DNA of 23,051 nucleotides, from positions 1 through 23,051 of the forward strand of contig JAAZHB010000203.1 of NCBI GenBank assembly GCA_012510935.1, written 5' to 3'. Numbering within the stretch: the stretch's first letter is position 1; the number at the start of each line of letters is the position of its first letter. A program made the translations under genes and the position numbers. This stretch comes from Clostridiales bacterium (GTDB lineage: Bacteria > Bacillota_A > Clostridia > Peptostreptococcales > Anaerovoracaceae). This document shows, one piece after another, positions 14,526 to 23,051 of this stretch. The notes under the pieces are model-generated. The model had not been told where the DNA came from. It ran no database searches and was given only the letters and a program-made list of their open reading frames with translations.

Positions 14526-16320
14526 CAAGCTTGAGAACCTCTGTAAAGGCTTCTTGCGGCACAGTAACTTTACCGAACTGGCGCATACGCTTCTTACCAG
14601 CCTTTTGTTTCTCAAGAAGCTTTTTCTTACGAGACACATCTCCGCCGTAGCACTTTGAAAGTACATCCTTGCGATATGCCTTTACGGTCTGTCTTGAGAT
14701 AATTTTCTGCCCGATTGCTGCCTGAATAGGTACCTCAAATTGGTGCATTGGAATAATACCCTTGAGCTTCTCACACATACCTCTACCCTTTTGCTGAGCC
14801 GACTCCTCCGGCACAATTGAGCTGAGCGCATCAATGAGCTCATGGTTCAAAAGAATATCTAGCTTCACAAGCTTTGCAGGCTGGTATCTTAGGAATTCAT
14901 AATCCAAAGATGCATAGCCTCTAGTCCTAGACTTAAGCGCATCAAAGAAGTCATAGATAACCTCGTTCAAAGGCAGCTCATAGTGCAACTGAACCCTTGT
15001 CTTTGTCAGGTATTCCATGTGTATCATCTTGCCTCGCCTATTCTGGCAAAGCGACATTATGCTTCCAACATACTCGTTAGGCGTCATTATATCTGCCTTA
15101 ACGATAGGCTCTTCAATATTCGCTATCATAATTGGGTCAGGAAGATTGCTCGGATTCTGAATCATCTCCTGTGTTCCATCTTTTAAGTTAACCTTATAGA
15201 TTACACTTGGCAGCGTAGTAATTACATCGAGGTCAAACTCTCTTGAAAGTCTCTCGGTAATTACATCCATATGCAAAAGTCCAAGGAATCCACATCTGAA
15301 ACCATAGCCAAGTGCAGCTGAATTCTCAGGCTCAAAGTTGAAGGCTGCATCATTTACTTGAAGCTTCTCAAGTGCATCCTTTACATTCTCATATTTCTCT
15401 CCATCTGCTGGGAAAATTCCGCAATAAACCATTGATTGCGCTTTCTTGTATCCCTTTAATGCATGCTCTGTCGGATGTGCCGCTGAAGTAATCGTATCTC
15501 CAACTCTAGCATCAGCAACCTGCTTGATACTTGCACAAATGTATCCTACTTCGCCAGCCTTAAGTTCTTTGGCAGGAAGCATTCCCGGAATACAATATCC
15601 TACTTCTGTAACCTCATAGCTCTTGCCCGTATTCATCATCTTGATAGTATCGCCTTCCTTGACTGTACCATCAAAAATTCTTGTATAAATAACCACACCC
15701 TTGTAGCTATCGTAGTATGAGTCAAAAATAAGAGCCTTAAGCTTCTCATCCGGGTCGCCAGTTGGTGCTGGAATAACCTCAACGAGCTTCTCTAGCATCT
15801 CGTCGATGCCGTATCCGGTTTTTGCAGAAATCTCAGGCGCCTCTGATGCATCTAATCCTATAATCTCCTCAATCTCGTCTCTTGCCTCATCAGGTCTTGC
15901 GCTGTCTAAATCCATTTTATTTAGAACCGGCAGTATCTCAAGGTCCTCATCGAGTGCAAGATATACATTGCCAAGAGTTTGAGCCTCAACACCCTGAGTT
16001 GCATCTACAACAAGAACGGCTCCATCACAGGCCGCCAATGATCTCGAAACTTCATAGTTGAAGTCGACATGGCCCGGTGTATCGATTAGGTTCAAGATGT
16101 AGTCCTCACCATTTTGCGCAGTGTACTTTAACCTAGTTGTCTGCAGCTTGATGGTAATTCCTCTCTCCCTCTCAATATCCATGTTATCAAGATACTGTTC
16201 CTTCATATCACGATGCATTACAAGACCAGTTCTCTCAATCAGCCTATCGGCAAGTGTCGATTTGCCATGGTCGATGTGGGCAATAATGCTAAAATTCCTT
16301 ATATTATTTAGATAACTCAT
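14512..16320 (-). CDS. lepA: Translation elongation factor 4 (LepA)
   Basis: Ribosome-associated GTPase that acts in translation quality control or initiation; it is also called EF4. The 602-residue length is standard. The G domain shows AHIDHGKST (G1), [11 protein letters not shown] (switch I), DTPGHVDF (G3) and NKMDLDSA (G4). EF-G-like domains follow ([37 protein letters not shown]), then the LepA-specific C-terminal domain ([36 protein letters not shown]). The ATG at 16320 has AGGAG six bases upstream. It is translated as the first gene of lepA-hemW and diverges from rpsT, an arrangement that keeps three genes often adjacent in Firmicutes. Confidence 0.98.
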   Translation of the reverse strand: MSYLNNIRNFSIIAHIDHGKSTLADRLIERTGLVMHRDMKEQYLDNMDIERERGITIKLQTTRLKYTAQNGEDYILNLIDTPGHVDFNYEVSRSLAACDGAVLVVDATQGVEAQTLGNVYLALDEDLEILPVLNKMDLDSARPDEARDEIEEIIGLDASEAPEISAKTGYGIDEMLEKLVEVIPAPTGDPDEKLKALIFDSYYDSYKGVVIYTRIFDGTVKEGDTIKMMNTGKSYEVTEVGYCIPGMLPAKELKAGEVGYICASIKQVADARVGDTITSAAHPTEHALKGYKKAQSMVYCGIFPADGEKYENVKDALEKLQVNDAAFNFEPENSAALGYGFRCGFLGLLHMDVITERLSREFDLDVITTLPSVIYKVNLKDGTQEMIQNPSNLPDPIMIANIEEPIVKADIMTPNEYVGSIMSLCQNRRGKMIHMEYLTKTRVQLHYELPLNEVIYDFFDALKSRTRGYASLDYEFLRYQPAKLVKLDILLNHELIDALSSIVPEESAQQKGRGMCEKLKGIIPMHQFEVPIQAAIGQKIISRQTVKAYRKDVLSKCYGGDVSRKKKLLEKQKAGKKRMRQFGKVTVPQEAFTEVLKLDDEK

Positions 16321-16359
16321 TCATAGCTCCTATCTGAGATTTAATTATGTTTTCATATC

Positions 16360-16388
16360 ATTATATTAGAAAAAAGCGTTCTGGTAAA
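16360..16388 (-). promoter_or_regulatory. lepA-hemW promoter
   Basis: On the minus strand TTTACC (16388-16383), 17 bases, TATAAT (16365-16360). The start would lie near 16353, about 33 bases before the lepA ATG. Confidence 0.65.
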
Positions 16389-16492
16389 TAGAGCAGCAGG
16401 GGTTGTGCGGTAAATATTTCGTGTTTGTTACACATATATTGTTCAAAAATGCCTAAACTACGGTTTAACTAGGCTTTAATTCTTGGAAAGGC

Positions 16493-16521
16493 TTGCTTTT
16501 GCCAAGGTTATGGCATATAAT
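16493..16521 (+). promoter_or_regulatory. rpsT promoter
   Basis: TTGCTT (16493-16498), 17 bases, TATAAT (16516-16521), with the start near 16528. The -35 lies within a small hairpin-forming stretch (CTTGG...CCAAG, 16482-16506), and GCCTAAAC/GTTTAACTAGGC at 16451-16474 is a further imperfect inverted repeat upstream. Confidence 0.65.
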
Positions 16522-16567
16522 ACACAAGCGAATTAATACATTTAAGAAATGAAAGTGGGGTAAAGAA

Positions 16568-16837
16568 ATGGCAAATATTAAATCCGCTAAGAAGAGAATT
16601 AAGGTTCTAGACAAGAAGACAGCTCGTAACATCAGAATCAAGGGTCACGTTAAGACTGCTGAAAAGAATTTTTTCGCTGCTCTTGAGTCAGGTAATGTAG
16701 CTGAGGCTGAGAAGGCTTTCACTCTTGCAAAGAAGGAGCTAATGCAGGCTTGTGCTAAGGGAACTTACCACAAGAACACAGTAGCAAGAACAATTTCTCG
16801 TCTTGAGAAGAAGTTAAACGCTTTAAAGGCAAACTAA
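16568..16837 (+). CDS. rpsT: 30S ribosomal protein S20
   Basis: Primary 16S rRNA-binding protein of the small subunit. The 89-residue protein has the expected basic helical sequence: start MANIKSAKKRIKVLDKKTAR, then KTAEKNFFAALESGN, and the C-terminal KGTYHKNTVARTISRLEKKL that marks the S20 family. Its upstream site is AAAGTGGGG, ten bases before the ATG. It stands alone between divergent lepA and a terminator, with a strong promoter of its own. Codon use is biased toward AAG and GCT, as expected for a highly expressed gene. Confidence 0.98.
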   Translation: MANIKSAKKRIKVLDKKTARNIRIKGHVKTAEKNFFAALESGNVAEAEKAFTLAKKELMQACAKGTYHKNTVARTISRLEKKLNALKAN

Positions 16838-16876
16838 TCTCACCCGTCCCCACCCGCGTATAAGTTAAATACGCAT

Positions 16877-16905
16877 AGCGAAGGAGTGTCTCCCTTCGCT
16901 TTTTT
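16877..16905 (+). terminator. rpsT terminator
   Basis: AGCGAAGG and CCTTCGCT pair over 8 bp, with partial pairing inside the loop, and are followed by TTTTTTATT. Confidence 0.85.
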
Positions 16906-16932
16906 ATTGCGCAAAATCGGGCTTATAGGACA

Positions 16933-16960
16933 AAAACCCGCGTCACTAGACGCGGGTTTT
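16933..16960. terminator. Terminator of the aminotransferase gene (bidirectional)
   Basis: AAAACCCGCGTC and GACGCGGGTTTT form a perfect 12-bp GC-rich stem with a 4-base loop; A and T flanks serve both directions. It lies just past the aminotransferase stop at 16994. Confidence 0.85.
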
Positions 16961-16993
16961 CGTTAATCGTTATTAACCTGTCGTAAAATCAGA

Positions 16994-18184
16994 CTACTTG
17001 TAGCTCTCGATCATTGCCTTGAATGCAGGAAGTGACTTCTTAATCATATCGTTTGATACGCAATATGATAGTCTGAAGAATCCTGGGCAAGCAAATCCAT
17101 CTCCAGGAACTACTAGAAGGTTATGCTCTAGCTTAGCCTTCTCTGAGTATGCCATTGCATCTCCGTTTGGTGCCTTAACCCATAGGTAGAAAGCGCCATC
17201 TGGCTTAGCAGCCTCATATCCATATGATGTAAGTGTATCATATAGAAGAGTTCTGTTCTCGTCATATGCAGCTAGGTCTGGATCACAGCCTACGCACTCC
17301 TCAACAACTCTCTGAATAAGTGTTGGAGGGCAAACCTGTCCGATTTCTCTTGCAGCACCTGCAACAGCAGCATAGATCTTCTTGCCATCTTCAACTGTTG
17401 CTGGAACATATACATATCCAATTCTCTCACCAGGAAGTGAAAGTGACTTTGACCATGAGTAGCATACGATAGTGTTATCATAAACCTCAGGAATAAATGT
17501 AACTTCAACTCCACCATAAGCAAGCTCTCTATATGGCTCATCAGCGATGATGTAGATTGGGTGACCAAACTCCTTAGCCTTAGCATTAAGAAGGTCAGCA
17601 ATCTTTACAAGTGTCTCTCTTGTATAAACAACACCTGATGGGTTATTAGGTGAGTTAAGAACTAGAGCAACTGTGTTCTTGTTTAGTCTAGCCTCAAGCT
17701 CTGCAAGATTAATCTGGAATGTCGCTGTATCAGCTGGTACATAGTTTACCTTAGCGCCATCGCATGCAAAGAATACTGTGTATTCTGGGAAGAATGGTGC
17801 AACGCATAGGAACTCATCATCAGTGCTTGTTGTAAGAGCCTTAGCAACTGCAATAAGTGCTGGAGCGCAACCTGCTGTCATGAATAGCTCACTAGCCTGT
17901 GCATTTGTCTTGAATCTCTCTCTAAGATTTGCAGCGATTGACTCTCTTGTTGACTCAAATCCAGGAGCCATTGAGTATCCGTGAAGCTGTGTTGATACTT
18001 CCTCATCAAGAAGCTTCTTAATTGTCTCCTCAACCTTAGCTGGAGCTGGAACTGAAGGATTACCTAGTGAGTAATCGAAAACGTTCTCCTTACCAACAAC
18101 CTTTGCCTGCTCTAGACCATAAGCAAAAAGGTCTCTGATGATTGAAGGTGATGTACCTAGTCCATAATACTTTTCATTAACCAT
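16994..18184 (-). CDS. Pyridoxal-phosphate aminotransferase, class I/II fold
   Basis: Cytoplasmic PLP enzyme that moves amino groups between amino acids and keto acids; the exact substrate is not clear from sequence. The 396-residue protein has fold type I motifs: YSLGNPSVPAPAKVE near the start, GCAPALIAVAKAL, LNSPNNPSGVVYTRE, ADEPYRELAYGG (aspartate that contacts the PLP nitrogen), and CYSWSKSLSLPGERIGYV with the Schiff-base lysine; GFFRLSYCVSND carries the carboxylate-binding arginine. I chose the ATG at 18184 (MVNEKYYGLG), preceded by AAAGGAG; an upstream in-frame start lacks such a site. The closest general name is an aspartate/aromatic aminotransferase. It diverges from a D-cysteine desulfhydrase-like gene. 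Confidence 0.92.
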   Translation of the reverse strand: MVNEKYYGLGTSPSIIRDLFAYGLEQAKVVGKENVFDYSLGNPSVPAPAKVEETIKKLLDEEVSTQLHGYSMAPGFESTRESIAANLRERFKTNAQASELFMTAGCAPALIAVAKALTTSTDDEFLCVAPFFPEYTVFFACDGAKVNYVPADTATFQINLAELEARLNKNTVALVLNSPNNPSGVVYTRETLVKIADLLNAKAKEFGHPIYIIADEPYRELAYGGVEVTFIPEVYDNTIVCYSWSKSLSLPGERIGYVYVPATVEDGKKIYAAVAGAAREIGQVCPPTLIQRVVEECVGCDPDLAAYDENRTLLYDTLTSYGYEAAKPDGAFYLWVKAPNGDAMAYSEKAKLEHNLLVVPGDGFACPGFFRLSYCVSNDMIKKSLPAFKAMIESYK

Positions 18185-18236
18185 GTTTAATAATTCTCCT
18201 TTCAACGCAAAAAACATAATGTCTTTCTGTATGACA

Positions 18237-18265
18237 ATTATATATCAAGCAATTTTATAATTCAA
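18237..18265 (-). promoter_or_regulatory. Aminotransferase promoter
   Basis: On the minus strand TTGAAT (18265-18260), 17 bases, TATAAT (18242-18237); start near 18230 and a leader of about 45 bases. Confidence 0.65.
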
Positions 18266-18285
18266 TCATATAAGATAAAATTGTA

Positions 18286-18294
18286 TGCTATAAT
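18286..18294 (+). promoter_or_regulatory. Extended -10 promoter of the D-cysteine desulfhydrase-like operon
   Basis: TGC followed by TATAAT is an extended -10 element. I see no convincing -35 at the normal distance. The start would lie near 18301, about 53 bases before the ATG at 18354. Confidence 0.5.
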
Positions 18295-18353
18295 TCGAGT
18301 AAGTGATGTTTTGTATCTAAAAAAAACAATATTGCACAAATGGAGGTATATAT

Positions 18354-19379
18354 ATGAGCTTAGGACACGATAAAATAAATTTTCTACACCTTCCTACTCC
18401 TCTTGAAAAGCTTGAGAACATTTCAAAGGATTTGGGAATTGAACTTTACATTAAAAGAGATGATTTGACCCCTCTTGCGACTGGCGGAAACAAGCTTCGA
18501 AAGCTCGAGTATTTTCTAAAAGATGCAATGGACCAGGGTGCTACAATGCTAATCACTGAAGGTGGTGCTCAAACCAATCATGGCAGACTAACTGCAGCAG
18601 TGGCAACTAAGTTTGGAATGAAGTGTGCCATTATTACAGAAGATGAATACCCAGGCGAGATGTCAGCTAACCTTCTCCTTGATGGAATACTTGGCTGCCC
18701 TGTTTATTTCGTTTCAAACATGGAGACTGGTAGACAAGCAGTAATTGACAAATATGCATCTGAAGGCGAGAAGGTTTATTATGTTCCAATGGGAGGTTCC
18801 AACGAGCTCGGCATTCTAGGCTACTATGACTGCGCCTCAGAATTGACAGTTCAGGCTAAAGAAATGGGTCTTGAAGATGCACAAGTATATGTAACAGTTG
18901 GAAGTATGGGGACATACCTTGGAATGAAGCTTTCGTTCGAATTAGAGAACTCCCCACTCGGTCTTACCGGAGTAAATGTGCTTCCGTATGACGGAGATGG
19001 CGATGAAAAGGCGAACCTTCTGGACGCTCTCGAAGACTATTATGGCAAAATTAAAAGCTTCTATAATCTAGACCTTAATCTAACAAAAGAAAATTTCGAT
19101 ATAACAACAGACTATATTTACGGAGCATATAATAACTGCGTCGAAGAGGTTCGCGAAGCATTGTATTACATTGCTCGCAAGGAAGCTATAATAATTGACC
19201 CTTGCTACACAGGTAAAACTTTTGATGCAATTCTTGGGCGTGTAAAGTCAGGAGAGATAAAGCCGGGTTCAAAGGTTATCTTCATTCACACTGGCGGATA
19301 TCCTGGCATCTATACGAAGCACCATAGACTTGCAATGGAAAATGAATTGATGGGATACATGCACCGTGGCGAATACTAG
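18354..19379 (+). CDS. D-cysteine desulfhydrase / ACC deaminase family PLP enzyme
   Basis: Fold type II PLP enzyme. D-cysteine desulfhydrases release sulfide, ammonia and pyruvate from D-cysteine; the sister group deaminates 1-aminocyclopropane-1-carboxylate. The 341-residue protein carries the lysine motif LATGGNKLRKLEYFLKDA, the substrate loop TEGGAQTNHGRLTAAVA, the phosphate-binding glycine loop VPMGGSNELGILGY, and VTVGSMGTYLGM. The loop has NHGR where many relatives have NHxRQ, so the precise substrate should be left open. GGAGG lies seven bases before the ATG. The gene overlaps the following lysozyme gene by 14 bases, so it heads a plus-strand operon. It is divergent from an aminotransferase, a possible amino-acid link. 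Confidence 0.88.
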   Translation: MSLGHDKINFLHLPTPLEKLENISKDLGIELYIKRDDLTPLATGGNKLRKLEYFLKDAMDQGATMLITEGGAQTNHGRLTAAVATKFGMKCAIITEDEYPGEMSANLLLDGILGCPVYFVSNMETGRQAVIDKYASEGEKVYYVPMGGSNELGILGYYDCASELTVQAKEMGLEDAQVYVTVGSMGTYLGMKLSFELENSPLGLTGVNVLPYDGDGDEKANLLDALEDYYGKIKSFYNLDLNLTKENFDITTDYIYGAYNNCVEEVREALYYIARKEAIIIDPCYTGKTFDAILGRVKSGEIKPGSKVIFIHTGGYPGIYTKHHRLAMENELMGYMHRGEY

Positions 19380-20583
19380 AGAGAAAACAAGAGTGAAAAC
19401 TAGTGAGAAAAAGAGTGACGGCAATCGTTCAACGCGTTCATCGCGCTCTTCTCGTTCTTCGCGTCACAAACGCTCGAATAAAACTTCGAACAAAATAACG
19501 AAAGCGATAAAGTCAAAGCTTTTGACTTTTGGAAAATGGATTAAAAGAACTTTCAAGAAAAGTCCTCTTAAATTCATTCTGGTTATTGTGTTTGTTGTTG
19601 CAGGTTCTTATCTAATAATTACGAATGCTTTTCGTTTTCACGATAGAATTGAAACTGGCGACTACACACACGCAGAGAAGTTTGATAACTACCTCATAAT
19701 CGAAGGTATTGATGTCTCGTATGCACAAGGTGACATAGATTGGAAGGCGGTCAAGAATTCCGGAGTCGATTTTGCATTCATAAGAGCTGGGTATAGAAGT
19801 ACTGACAAAGGTTCACTCAATGTCGACGAATATTTCTATGATAATGTGAAGAAAGCTGAAGATGCCGGAGTAATGGTTGGCCTTTACTATTTCTCACAGG
19901 CAATAACAGCAAAAGAGGCACAAGAAGAAGCTGAAGCGCTTATCGACCTTGCGAAGGATTACGATGTCCAGCTTCCACTTGTAATGGACTACGAGAAAGC
20001 TGACGGCGGCAGGCTCAGCAATGCTATTAGCAATGGAGATATCAGCGTATGGGATCTTAATCAAATCGCTGCAACCTTCACAAATGTTGTCGAGAAAGCT
20101 GGATACGAATCCATGGTCTATGCTAACTATGATTTCTTGCAAAACTACCTTGACGGCGAGTGGCTAGATGATTATACCAATATCTGGGGCGCGCAATATA
20201 ATACATCTGCCCAATTCACATGTAACTATCAGTTCTGGCAATGTTCAGACTCATGGACAGTGCCGGGTATAGAAGGAAATGTCGACCACAACTTCTGGTA
20301 CTTCGACAAAGCAAATGGCTGGGCTAGTGTTGGAGGAACAGATTCTGAGGATCGAACTTCAATCTCGGATTTGAATGTGTCCGTAAAAGATAATGCAGTG
20401 AAGTACATCGGTTTTGCCAAAGAGCCTGGCGTAAAGGTCAAGAAAGGCTGGCGCAGATTGTGGAATAATTTCAGCTACAAGACAGCCTATGTTCACAACA
20501 CGAAAGAAGGAACTGGATATGCCATAGTCCAGGGAATTGGAAAATACAAAGATATGATAGCTGTACCTTTTGAGATTAGCTAG
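19366..20583 (+). CDS. Membrane-anchored GH25 (lysozyme-type) muramidase
   Basis: Predicted N-acetylmuramidase that cuts peptidoglycan outside the cell while held in the membrane. The 405-residue protein has a very basic serine/arginine N-terminus (residues about 20-36 run RSTRSSRSSRSSR) and one transmembrane helix at about 68-86 (LKFILVIVFVVAGSYLIIT). The GH25 barrel begins at IEGIDVSYAQGDIDW and includes FAFIRAGYRSTDKG, VGLYYFSQA, the catalytic DxE in LVMDYEKADGG, and FWQCSDSWTVPGIEGNVDHNFW. About 95 residues after the barrel match no domain I know. The start is GTG at 19366, overlapping the previous gene by 14 bases, with no good ribosome binding site; GTG at 19393 is the alternative. Translation may be coupled. 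Confidence 0.9.
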   Translation: MANTREKTRVKTSEKKSDGNRSTRSSRSSRSSRHKRSNKTSNKITKAIKSKLLTFGKWIKRTFKKSPLKFILVIVFVVAGSYLIITNAFRFHDRIETGDYTHAEKFDNYLIIEGIDVSYAQGDIDWKAVKNSGVDFAFIRAGYRSTDKGSLNVDEYFYDNVKKAEDAGVMVGLYYFSQAITAKEAQEEAEALIDLAKDYDVQLPLVMDYEKADGGRLSNAISNGDISVWDLNQIAATFTNVVEKAGYESMVYANYDFLQNYLDGEWLDDYTNIWGAQYNTSAQFTCNYQFWQCSDSWTVPGIEGNVDHNFWYFDKANGWASVGGTDSEDRTSISDLNVSVKDNAVKYIGFAKEPGVKVKKGWRRLWNNFSYKTAYVHNTKEGTGYAIVQGIGKYKDMIAVPFEIS

Positions 20584-20624
20584 AAAGTCTAATTTTAAAC
20601 ATACAGTTTTTAGGAGGATTAATA

Positions 20625-21389
20625 TTGAAATTTATCAGTTGGAATGTTAATGGATTTAGAGCAGTTCTTGGGAAAAACTTTCCGGAATTCTTCGAGGAAA
20701 TCGACGCAGACTTTATTTGTCTTCAGGAAACAAAGATGCAAGAAGGCCAGGCAGACTTTCATCCTGATGACTACTACGAATACTATAACTATGCTGAGCG
20801 TAAAGGCTACTCTGGTACAGCAATTTTTGCAAGAAAAGTTACTGTCGGCGAACCACTATCTGTTGCTTATGGAATCAATGGTGACCACGACGATGAAGGC
20901 CGCGTAATTACACTTGAGTATGCAGATTTTTATCTTGTATGTTGCTATGTGCCTAATGCAAAAGATGGACTTGCAAGGATTGATTATCGTTGCGAATTCG
21001 AAGATGCTATGAGAGGCTACCTTTCAGAACTCGATAAGGTTAAGCCGATAATCTATTGTGGCGACCTCAATGTTGCACATAATGAAATCGACTTGAAGAA
21101 CCCTAAATCAAACAAGGGTAATGCCGGATTCTCAGACGAGGAAAGAGGCAAAATGACTGAATTACTTGATGCAGGTTTTACGGATTCTTTCAGACATCTT
21201 TATCCTGATGCAGAAGAAGTATATTCTTGGTGGTCATATAGATTTAAGGCAAGAGATAAAAATGTTGGTTGGAGAATTGACTACTTTATCATCTCTGACA
21301 GACTATCCGACAAAATGATTGACGCTAAAATACTTGGCGATGTTCTAGGAAGTGACCATTGCCCGGTGCAGCTTGATATCGAATTCTAA
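20625..21389 (+). CDS. xth: Exodeoxyribonuclease III / AP endonuclease
   Basis: Cuts DNA at abasic sites in base-excision repair and degrades duplex DNA from 3' ends. The 254-residue length fits the ExoIII/ExoA family, and catalytic motifs are complete: FISWNVNGFRA (Asn), CLQETKMQEG (metal-binding Glu), SGTAIFARK, IYCGDLNVAH (Asp and Asn), GWRIDYFIISDR and GSDHCPVQL (catalytic Asp-His). The start is TTG, not ATG: AGGAGG at 20612-20617 lies seven bases before TTG at 20625, and the protein then begins exactly at the conserved KFISWNVNG. It follows the lysozyme gene by 41 bases with no terminator between, so it probably belongs to the same transcript. Confidence 0.95.
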   Translation: MKFISWNVNGFRAVLGKNFPEFFEEIDADFICLQETKMQEGQADFHPDDYYEYYNYAERKGYSGTAIFARKVTVGEPLSVAYGINGDHDDEGRVITLEYADFYLVCCYVPNAKDGLARIDYRCEFEDAMRGYLSELDKVKPIIYCGDLNVAHNEIDLKNPKSNKGNAGFSDEERGKMTELLDAGFTDSFRHLYPDAEEVYSWWSYRFKARDKNVGWRIDYFIISDRLSDKMIDAKILGDVLGSDHCPVQLDIEF

Positions 21390-21423
21390 ATCGAATGAAG
21401 CCCAAAATACCAAACTACGAACA

Positions 21424-21460
21424 AAGCCCTCAATTACCGTTCTCGGTAACTGAGGGTTTT
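21424..21460. terminator. Bidirectional terminator between xth and dnaJ
   Basis: AAGCCCTCA-A-TTACC pairs with GGTAA-C-TGAGGGTTTT around GTTCTC, with one internal mismatch and one G-U pair, followed by T residues. It lies between convergent genes. Confidence 0.8.
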
Positions 21461-21506
21461 GCCTTTTAATCAAGTAGGTTATTTAATAATAGATTTACAT
21501 CTATCC

Positions 21507-22646
21507 TTAAAGCTTTATCTTATCGTAATTGCTTCTCTTAGGATATGCGTCCTTTCCAAGTGACTCTGCCATAGTCTTAATGGCTTTCTTCTGCTTCGAG
21601 TTCAGCTTGGTTGGAACCTCAACTACAACCCTTACATATAAATCTCCCTTGCGACCTGTCCTTGGACTCTCAACGCCCTTACCCTTTAGTCTAAACTCTG
21701 AGCCTGTCTGTGTACCAGCGCTGATGCTATAGCTATAGAAATCACCATTTGCACCTGGCACCTTAATCTTCGCACCTAGAACCGCCTCATCAAATGTAAT
21801 TGGGAAATCCATATAAAGATTATCGCCCTTTCTCTTATAAACCTTATGAGGTCGTACATTAAATACGAGGTGAAGATCTCCATTTGGACCGCCATTAATG
21901 CCCGGCTCACCCTGTCCACGCAGAGTGATATAGCTGTCATTATCAACACCAGCCGGTACTTCTACCTTAAGCTTTACGGTTTTTCTAATAGTTCCGGCAC
22001 CCTTACAATCAGGACAAGGAGTCTCGATAGTATAGCCTGTTCCATGGCAATGTGGGCAAGTTGTAACATTCTGGAATCTGCCAAAAGGAGTATTGCTAAC
22101 CTGAGATACCTGTCCGCTTCCGCCACAAGTCTCACATGTCTTCTTCGAAGTCCCTGGCGCGGTTCCTTCACCATTACAAGTCTTACACTTTACCTTCTTT
22201 GTAATCTCGATTTCCTTCTTGCAGCCGAATAATGCTTCAAGAAAATCAATAGTCATAGTCTTCTGGATATCTTGACCCTTCTGTGGACCATTCCTGCTAG
22301 CACCTCGGCGACCACCGCCAAAGCCTCCAAAGCCACCGAACATGTCGAAGATATCTTCAAAACCACCGCCGAAGCCGCCAAACCCTCCGCCAGAGCCTCC
22401 GCCAAAGCCAGCGCTTGGATCTACGCCGGCATGACCGAATCTGTCATATCTGCTCTTCTTCTCGGGGTCTGAGAGAATTTCATATGCCTCGTTAATCTCC
22501 TTGAACCTCTCCTCCGCTTCCTTATCATCCGGATTACGGTCAGGATGGTATTTCATGGCAAGCTTACGGAAGGCCTTCTTTATCTCGTCATCTGACGCAC
22601 CCTTCTGTATCCCGAGTACCTCATAGAAATCTCTTTTATCTGCCAT
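21507..22646 (-). CDS. dnaJ: Molecular chaperone DnaJ (Hsp40, type I)
   Basis: Co-chaperone that delivers unfolded proteins to DnaK and stimulates its ATPase. The 379-residue protein is a complete type I Hsp40. It has a J domain with HPD at residues 34-36, then a glycine/phenylalanine-rich linker (about 76-114, GGGFGGFGG repeats) and four zinc-binding repeats: [24 protein letters not shown] and CPDCKGAG. The substrate-binding C-terminal domains follow ([25 protein letters not shown]). The ATG at 22646 lies five bases past the dnaK stop, so it is in one operon with dnaK. No prmA or rsmE follows; a terminator and the convergent xth gene do. Confidence 0.98.
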   Translation of the reverse strand: MADKRDFYEVLGIQKGASDDEIKKAFRKLAMKYHPDRNPDDKEAEERFKEINEAYEILSDPEKKSRYDRFGHAGVDPSAGFGGGSGGGFGGFGGGFEDIFDMFGGFGGFGGGRRGASRNGPQKGQDIQKTMTIDFLEALFGCKKEIEITKKVKCKTCNGEGTAPGTSKKTCETCGGSGQVSQVSNTPFGRFQNVTTCPHCHGTGYTIETPCPDCKGAGTIRKTVKLKVEVPAGVDNDSYITLRGQGEPGINGGPNGDLHLVFNVRPHKVYKRKGDNLYMDFPITFDEAVLGAKIKVPGANGDFYSYSISAGTQTGSEFRLKGKGVESPRTGRKGDLYVRVVVEVPTKLNSKQKKAIKTMAESLGKDAYPKRSNYDKIKL

Positions 22647-22651
22647 AGTTA

Positions 22652-23051
22652 TTAATCCTCTACTACCTCAAAATCTGCATCTACAGCATCGCCACTTGGG
22701 CCATCCTGGTTACCGGTGCCAGCTTCTCCTGCTTCTCCACCAGCAGCCTGTGCCTGTGCTTCTTGGTAAATTCTAGTTGAGATTGGATAGAATGCATTTG
22801 TAAGCGCTTCCATCTTTTCCTTCATTGCGTCATAGTCATCTGCATCAATAGCCTTCTGAAGGTCCTCTCTTGCAGTATTAACAGCAGCCTTCTCCTCGTC
22901 AGTTGCCTTATCCTCAAGATCCTTCATCTGCTTCTCAGTCTCGAACATGATTCCTTCAGCCTGGTTCTTTGTCTCAACTTCGTCCTTACGCTTCTTATCT
23001 TCCTCTGCAAACTGTTCAGCTTCCTTAATCTTTGCATTGATTTCATCTTCT
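22652..23051 (-). CDS. dnaK: Molecular chaperone DnaK (Hsp70), C-terminal part only
   Basis: Only the last 132 residues are in the window; the start lies beyond base 23051. The frame reads [20 protein letters not shown] and then [12 protein letters not shown], which is the helical lid after the substrate-binding domain. It continues through [16 protein letters not shown] to [18 protein letters not shown], the glycine/alanine-rich linker, and ends in [12 protein letters not shown], the conserved acidic tail of bacterial DnaK. It precedes dnaJ by five bases. Any HrcA-binding CIRCE element or grpE would be upstream, outside the window. Confidence 0.97.
   Translation of the reverse strand, partial: EDEINAKIKEAEQFAEEDKKRKDEVETKNQAEGIMFETEKQMKDLEDKATDEEKAAVNTAREDLQKAIDADDYDAMKEKMEALTNAFYPISTRIYQEAQAQAAGGEAGEAGTGNQDGPSGDAVDADFEVVED

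Noticed and set aside
14526..14666. Longer hemW N-terminus inside lepA
   Set aside because: These 47 residues lie wholly within the conserved end of lepA and resemble no HemW N-terminus; the MM start directly precedes the conserved radical-SAM region.
19420..19480. Short repeats in the lysozyme N-terminus as a possible mobile-element or CRISPR-like signal
   Set aside because: They are serine/arginine codon repeats (TCG CGC / TCT CGT) within a coding frame, with no spacers or terminal inverted repeats.
21846..22472. Plus-strand open frames antisense to dnaJ
   Set aside because: They mirror the zinc-finger and glycine-rich repeats of dnaJ, which keep alternative frames open by composition.

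Overview
This window reads as a chromosomal stretch of a strictly anaerobic, AT-leaning Gram-positive bacterium of the class Clostridia. The grounds are a class III (oxygen-sensitive) ribonucleotide reductase, a reverse rubrerythrin next to a PerR-type regulator, a double-cubane-cluster-type reductase, strong AGGAGG ribosome binding sites with some TTG/GTG starts, and Firmicutes-like housekeeping genes (rpsT, lepA-hemW, dnaK-dnaJ). Family-level placement cannot be made from sequence reading alone. I see no insertion sequence, prophage, CRISPR array or origin.

Layout. 1-3.6 kb, minus strand: the 5' two thirds of nrdD behind a promoter that carries two NrdR-box-like palindromes, then rsmE, then a perR-rubrerythrin pair. 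3.55-4.56 kb: a Fur/PerR-box-like operator lies between back-to-back promoters; leftward it would serve perR-rubrerythrin and rightward a two-gene operon of unknown function (a 74-residue single-span protein and a DUF5684-like membrane protein). 4.65-8.5 kb, minus strand: a compact seven-gene run, TlpA-like lipoprotein, a 48-residue CXXC membrane peptide that is easily missed, a polyferredoxin membrane protein, an Rrf2 regulator, a C_GCAxxG_C_C protein, RarD and QueT. The first five look like one redox or electron-transfer unit. 8.7-9.3 kb: an HD-domain protein on the plus strand.

9.4-16.3 kb, minus strand: a double-cubane-cluster-type reductase without its usual ATPase activator beside it, pgeF, tRNA-Glu(CTC) with its own promoter and terminator, a solitary glpK, and lepA-hemW with overlapping ends. 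hemW carries an unusual in-frame 3 x 24 bp repeat. 16.5-21.4 kb: rpsT (plus), an aminotransferase (minus), then a plus-strand run of a D-cysteine-desulfhydrase-like enzyme, a membrane-anchored GH25 lysozyme and exonuclease III. 21.5 kb to the end, minus strand: dnaJ and the C-terminal part of dnaK.

Functional picture: much of the window serves anaerobic DNA precursor supply, peroxide/oxygen defence, thiol/Fe-S electron transfer and translation or protein quality control. Intergenic gaps are all under 300 bp and most hold a recognisable promoter, operator or rho-independent terminator, several of the terminators shared between convergent genes.
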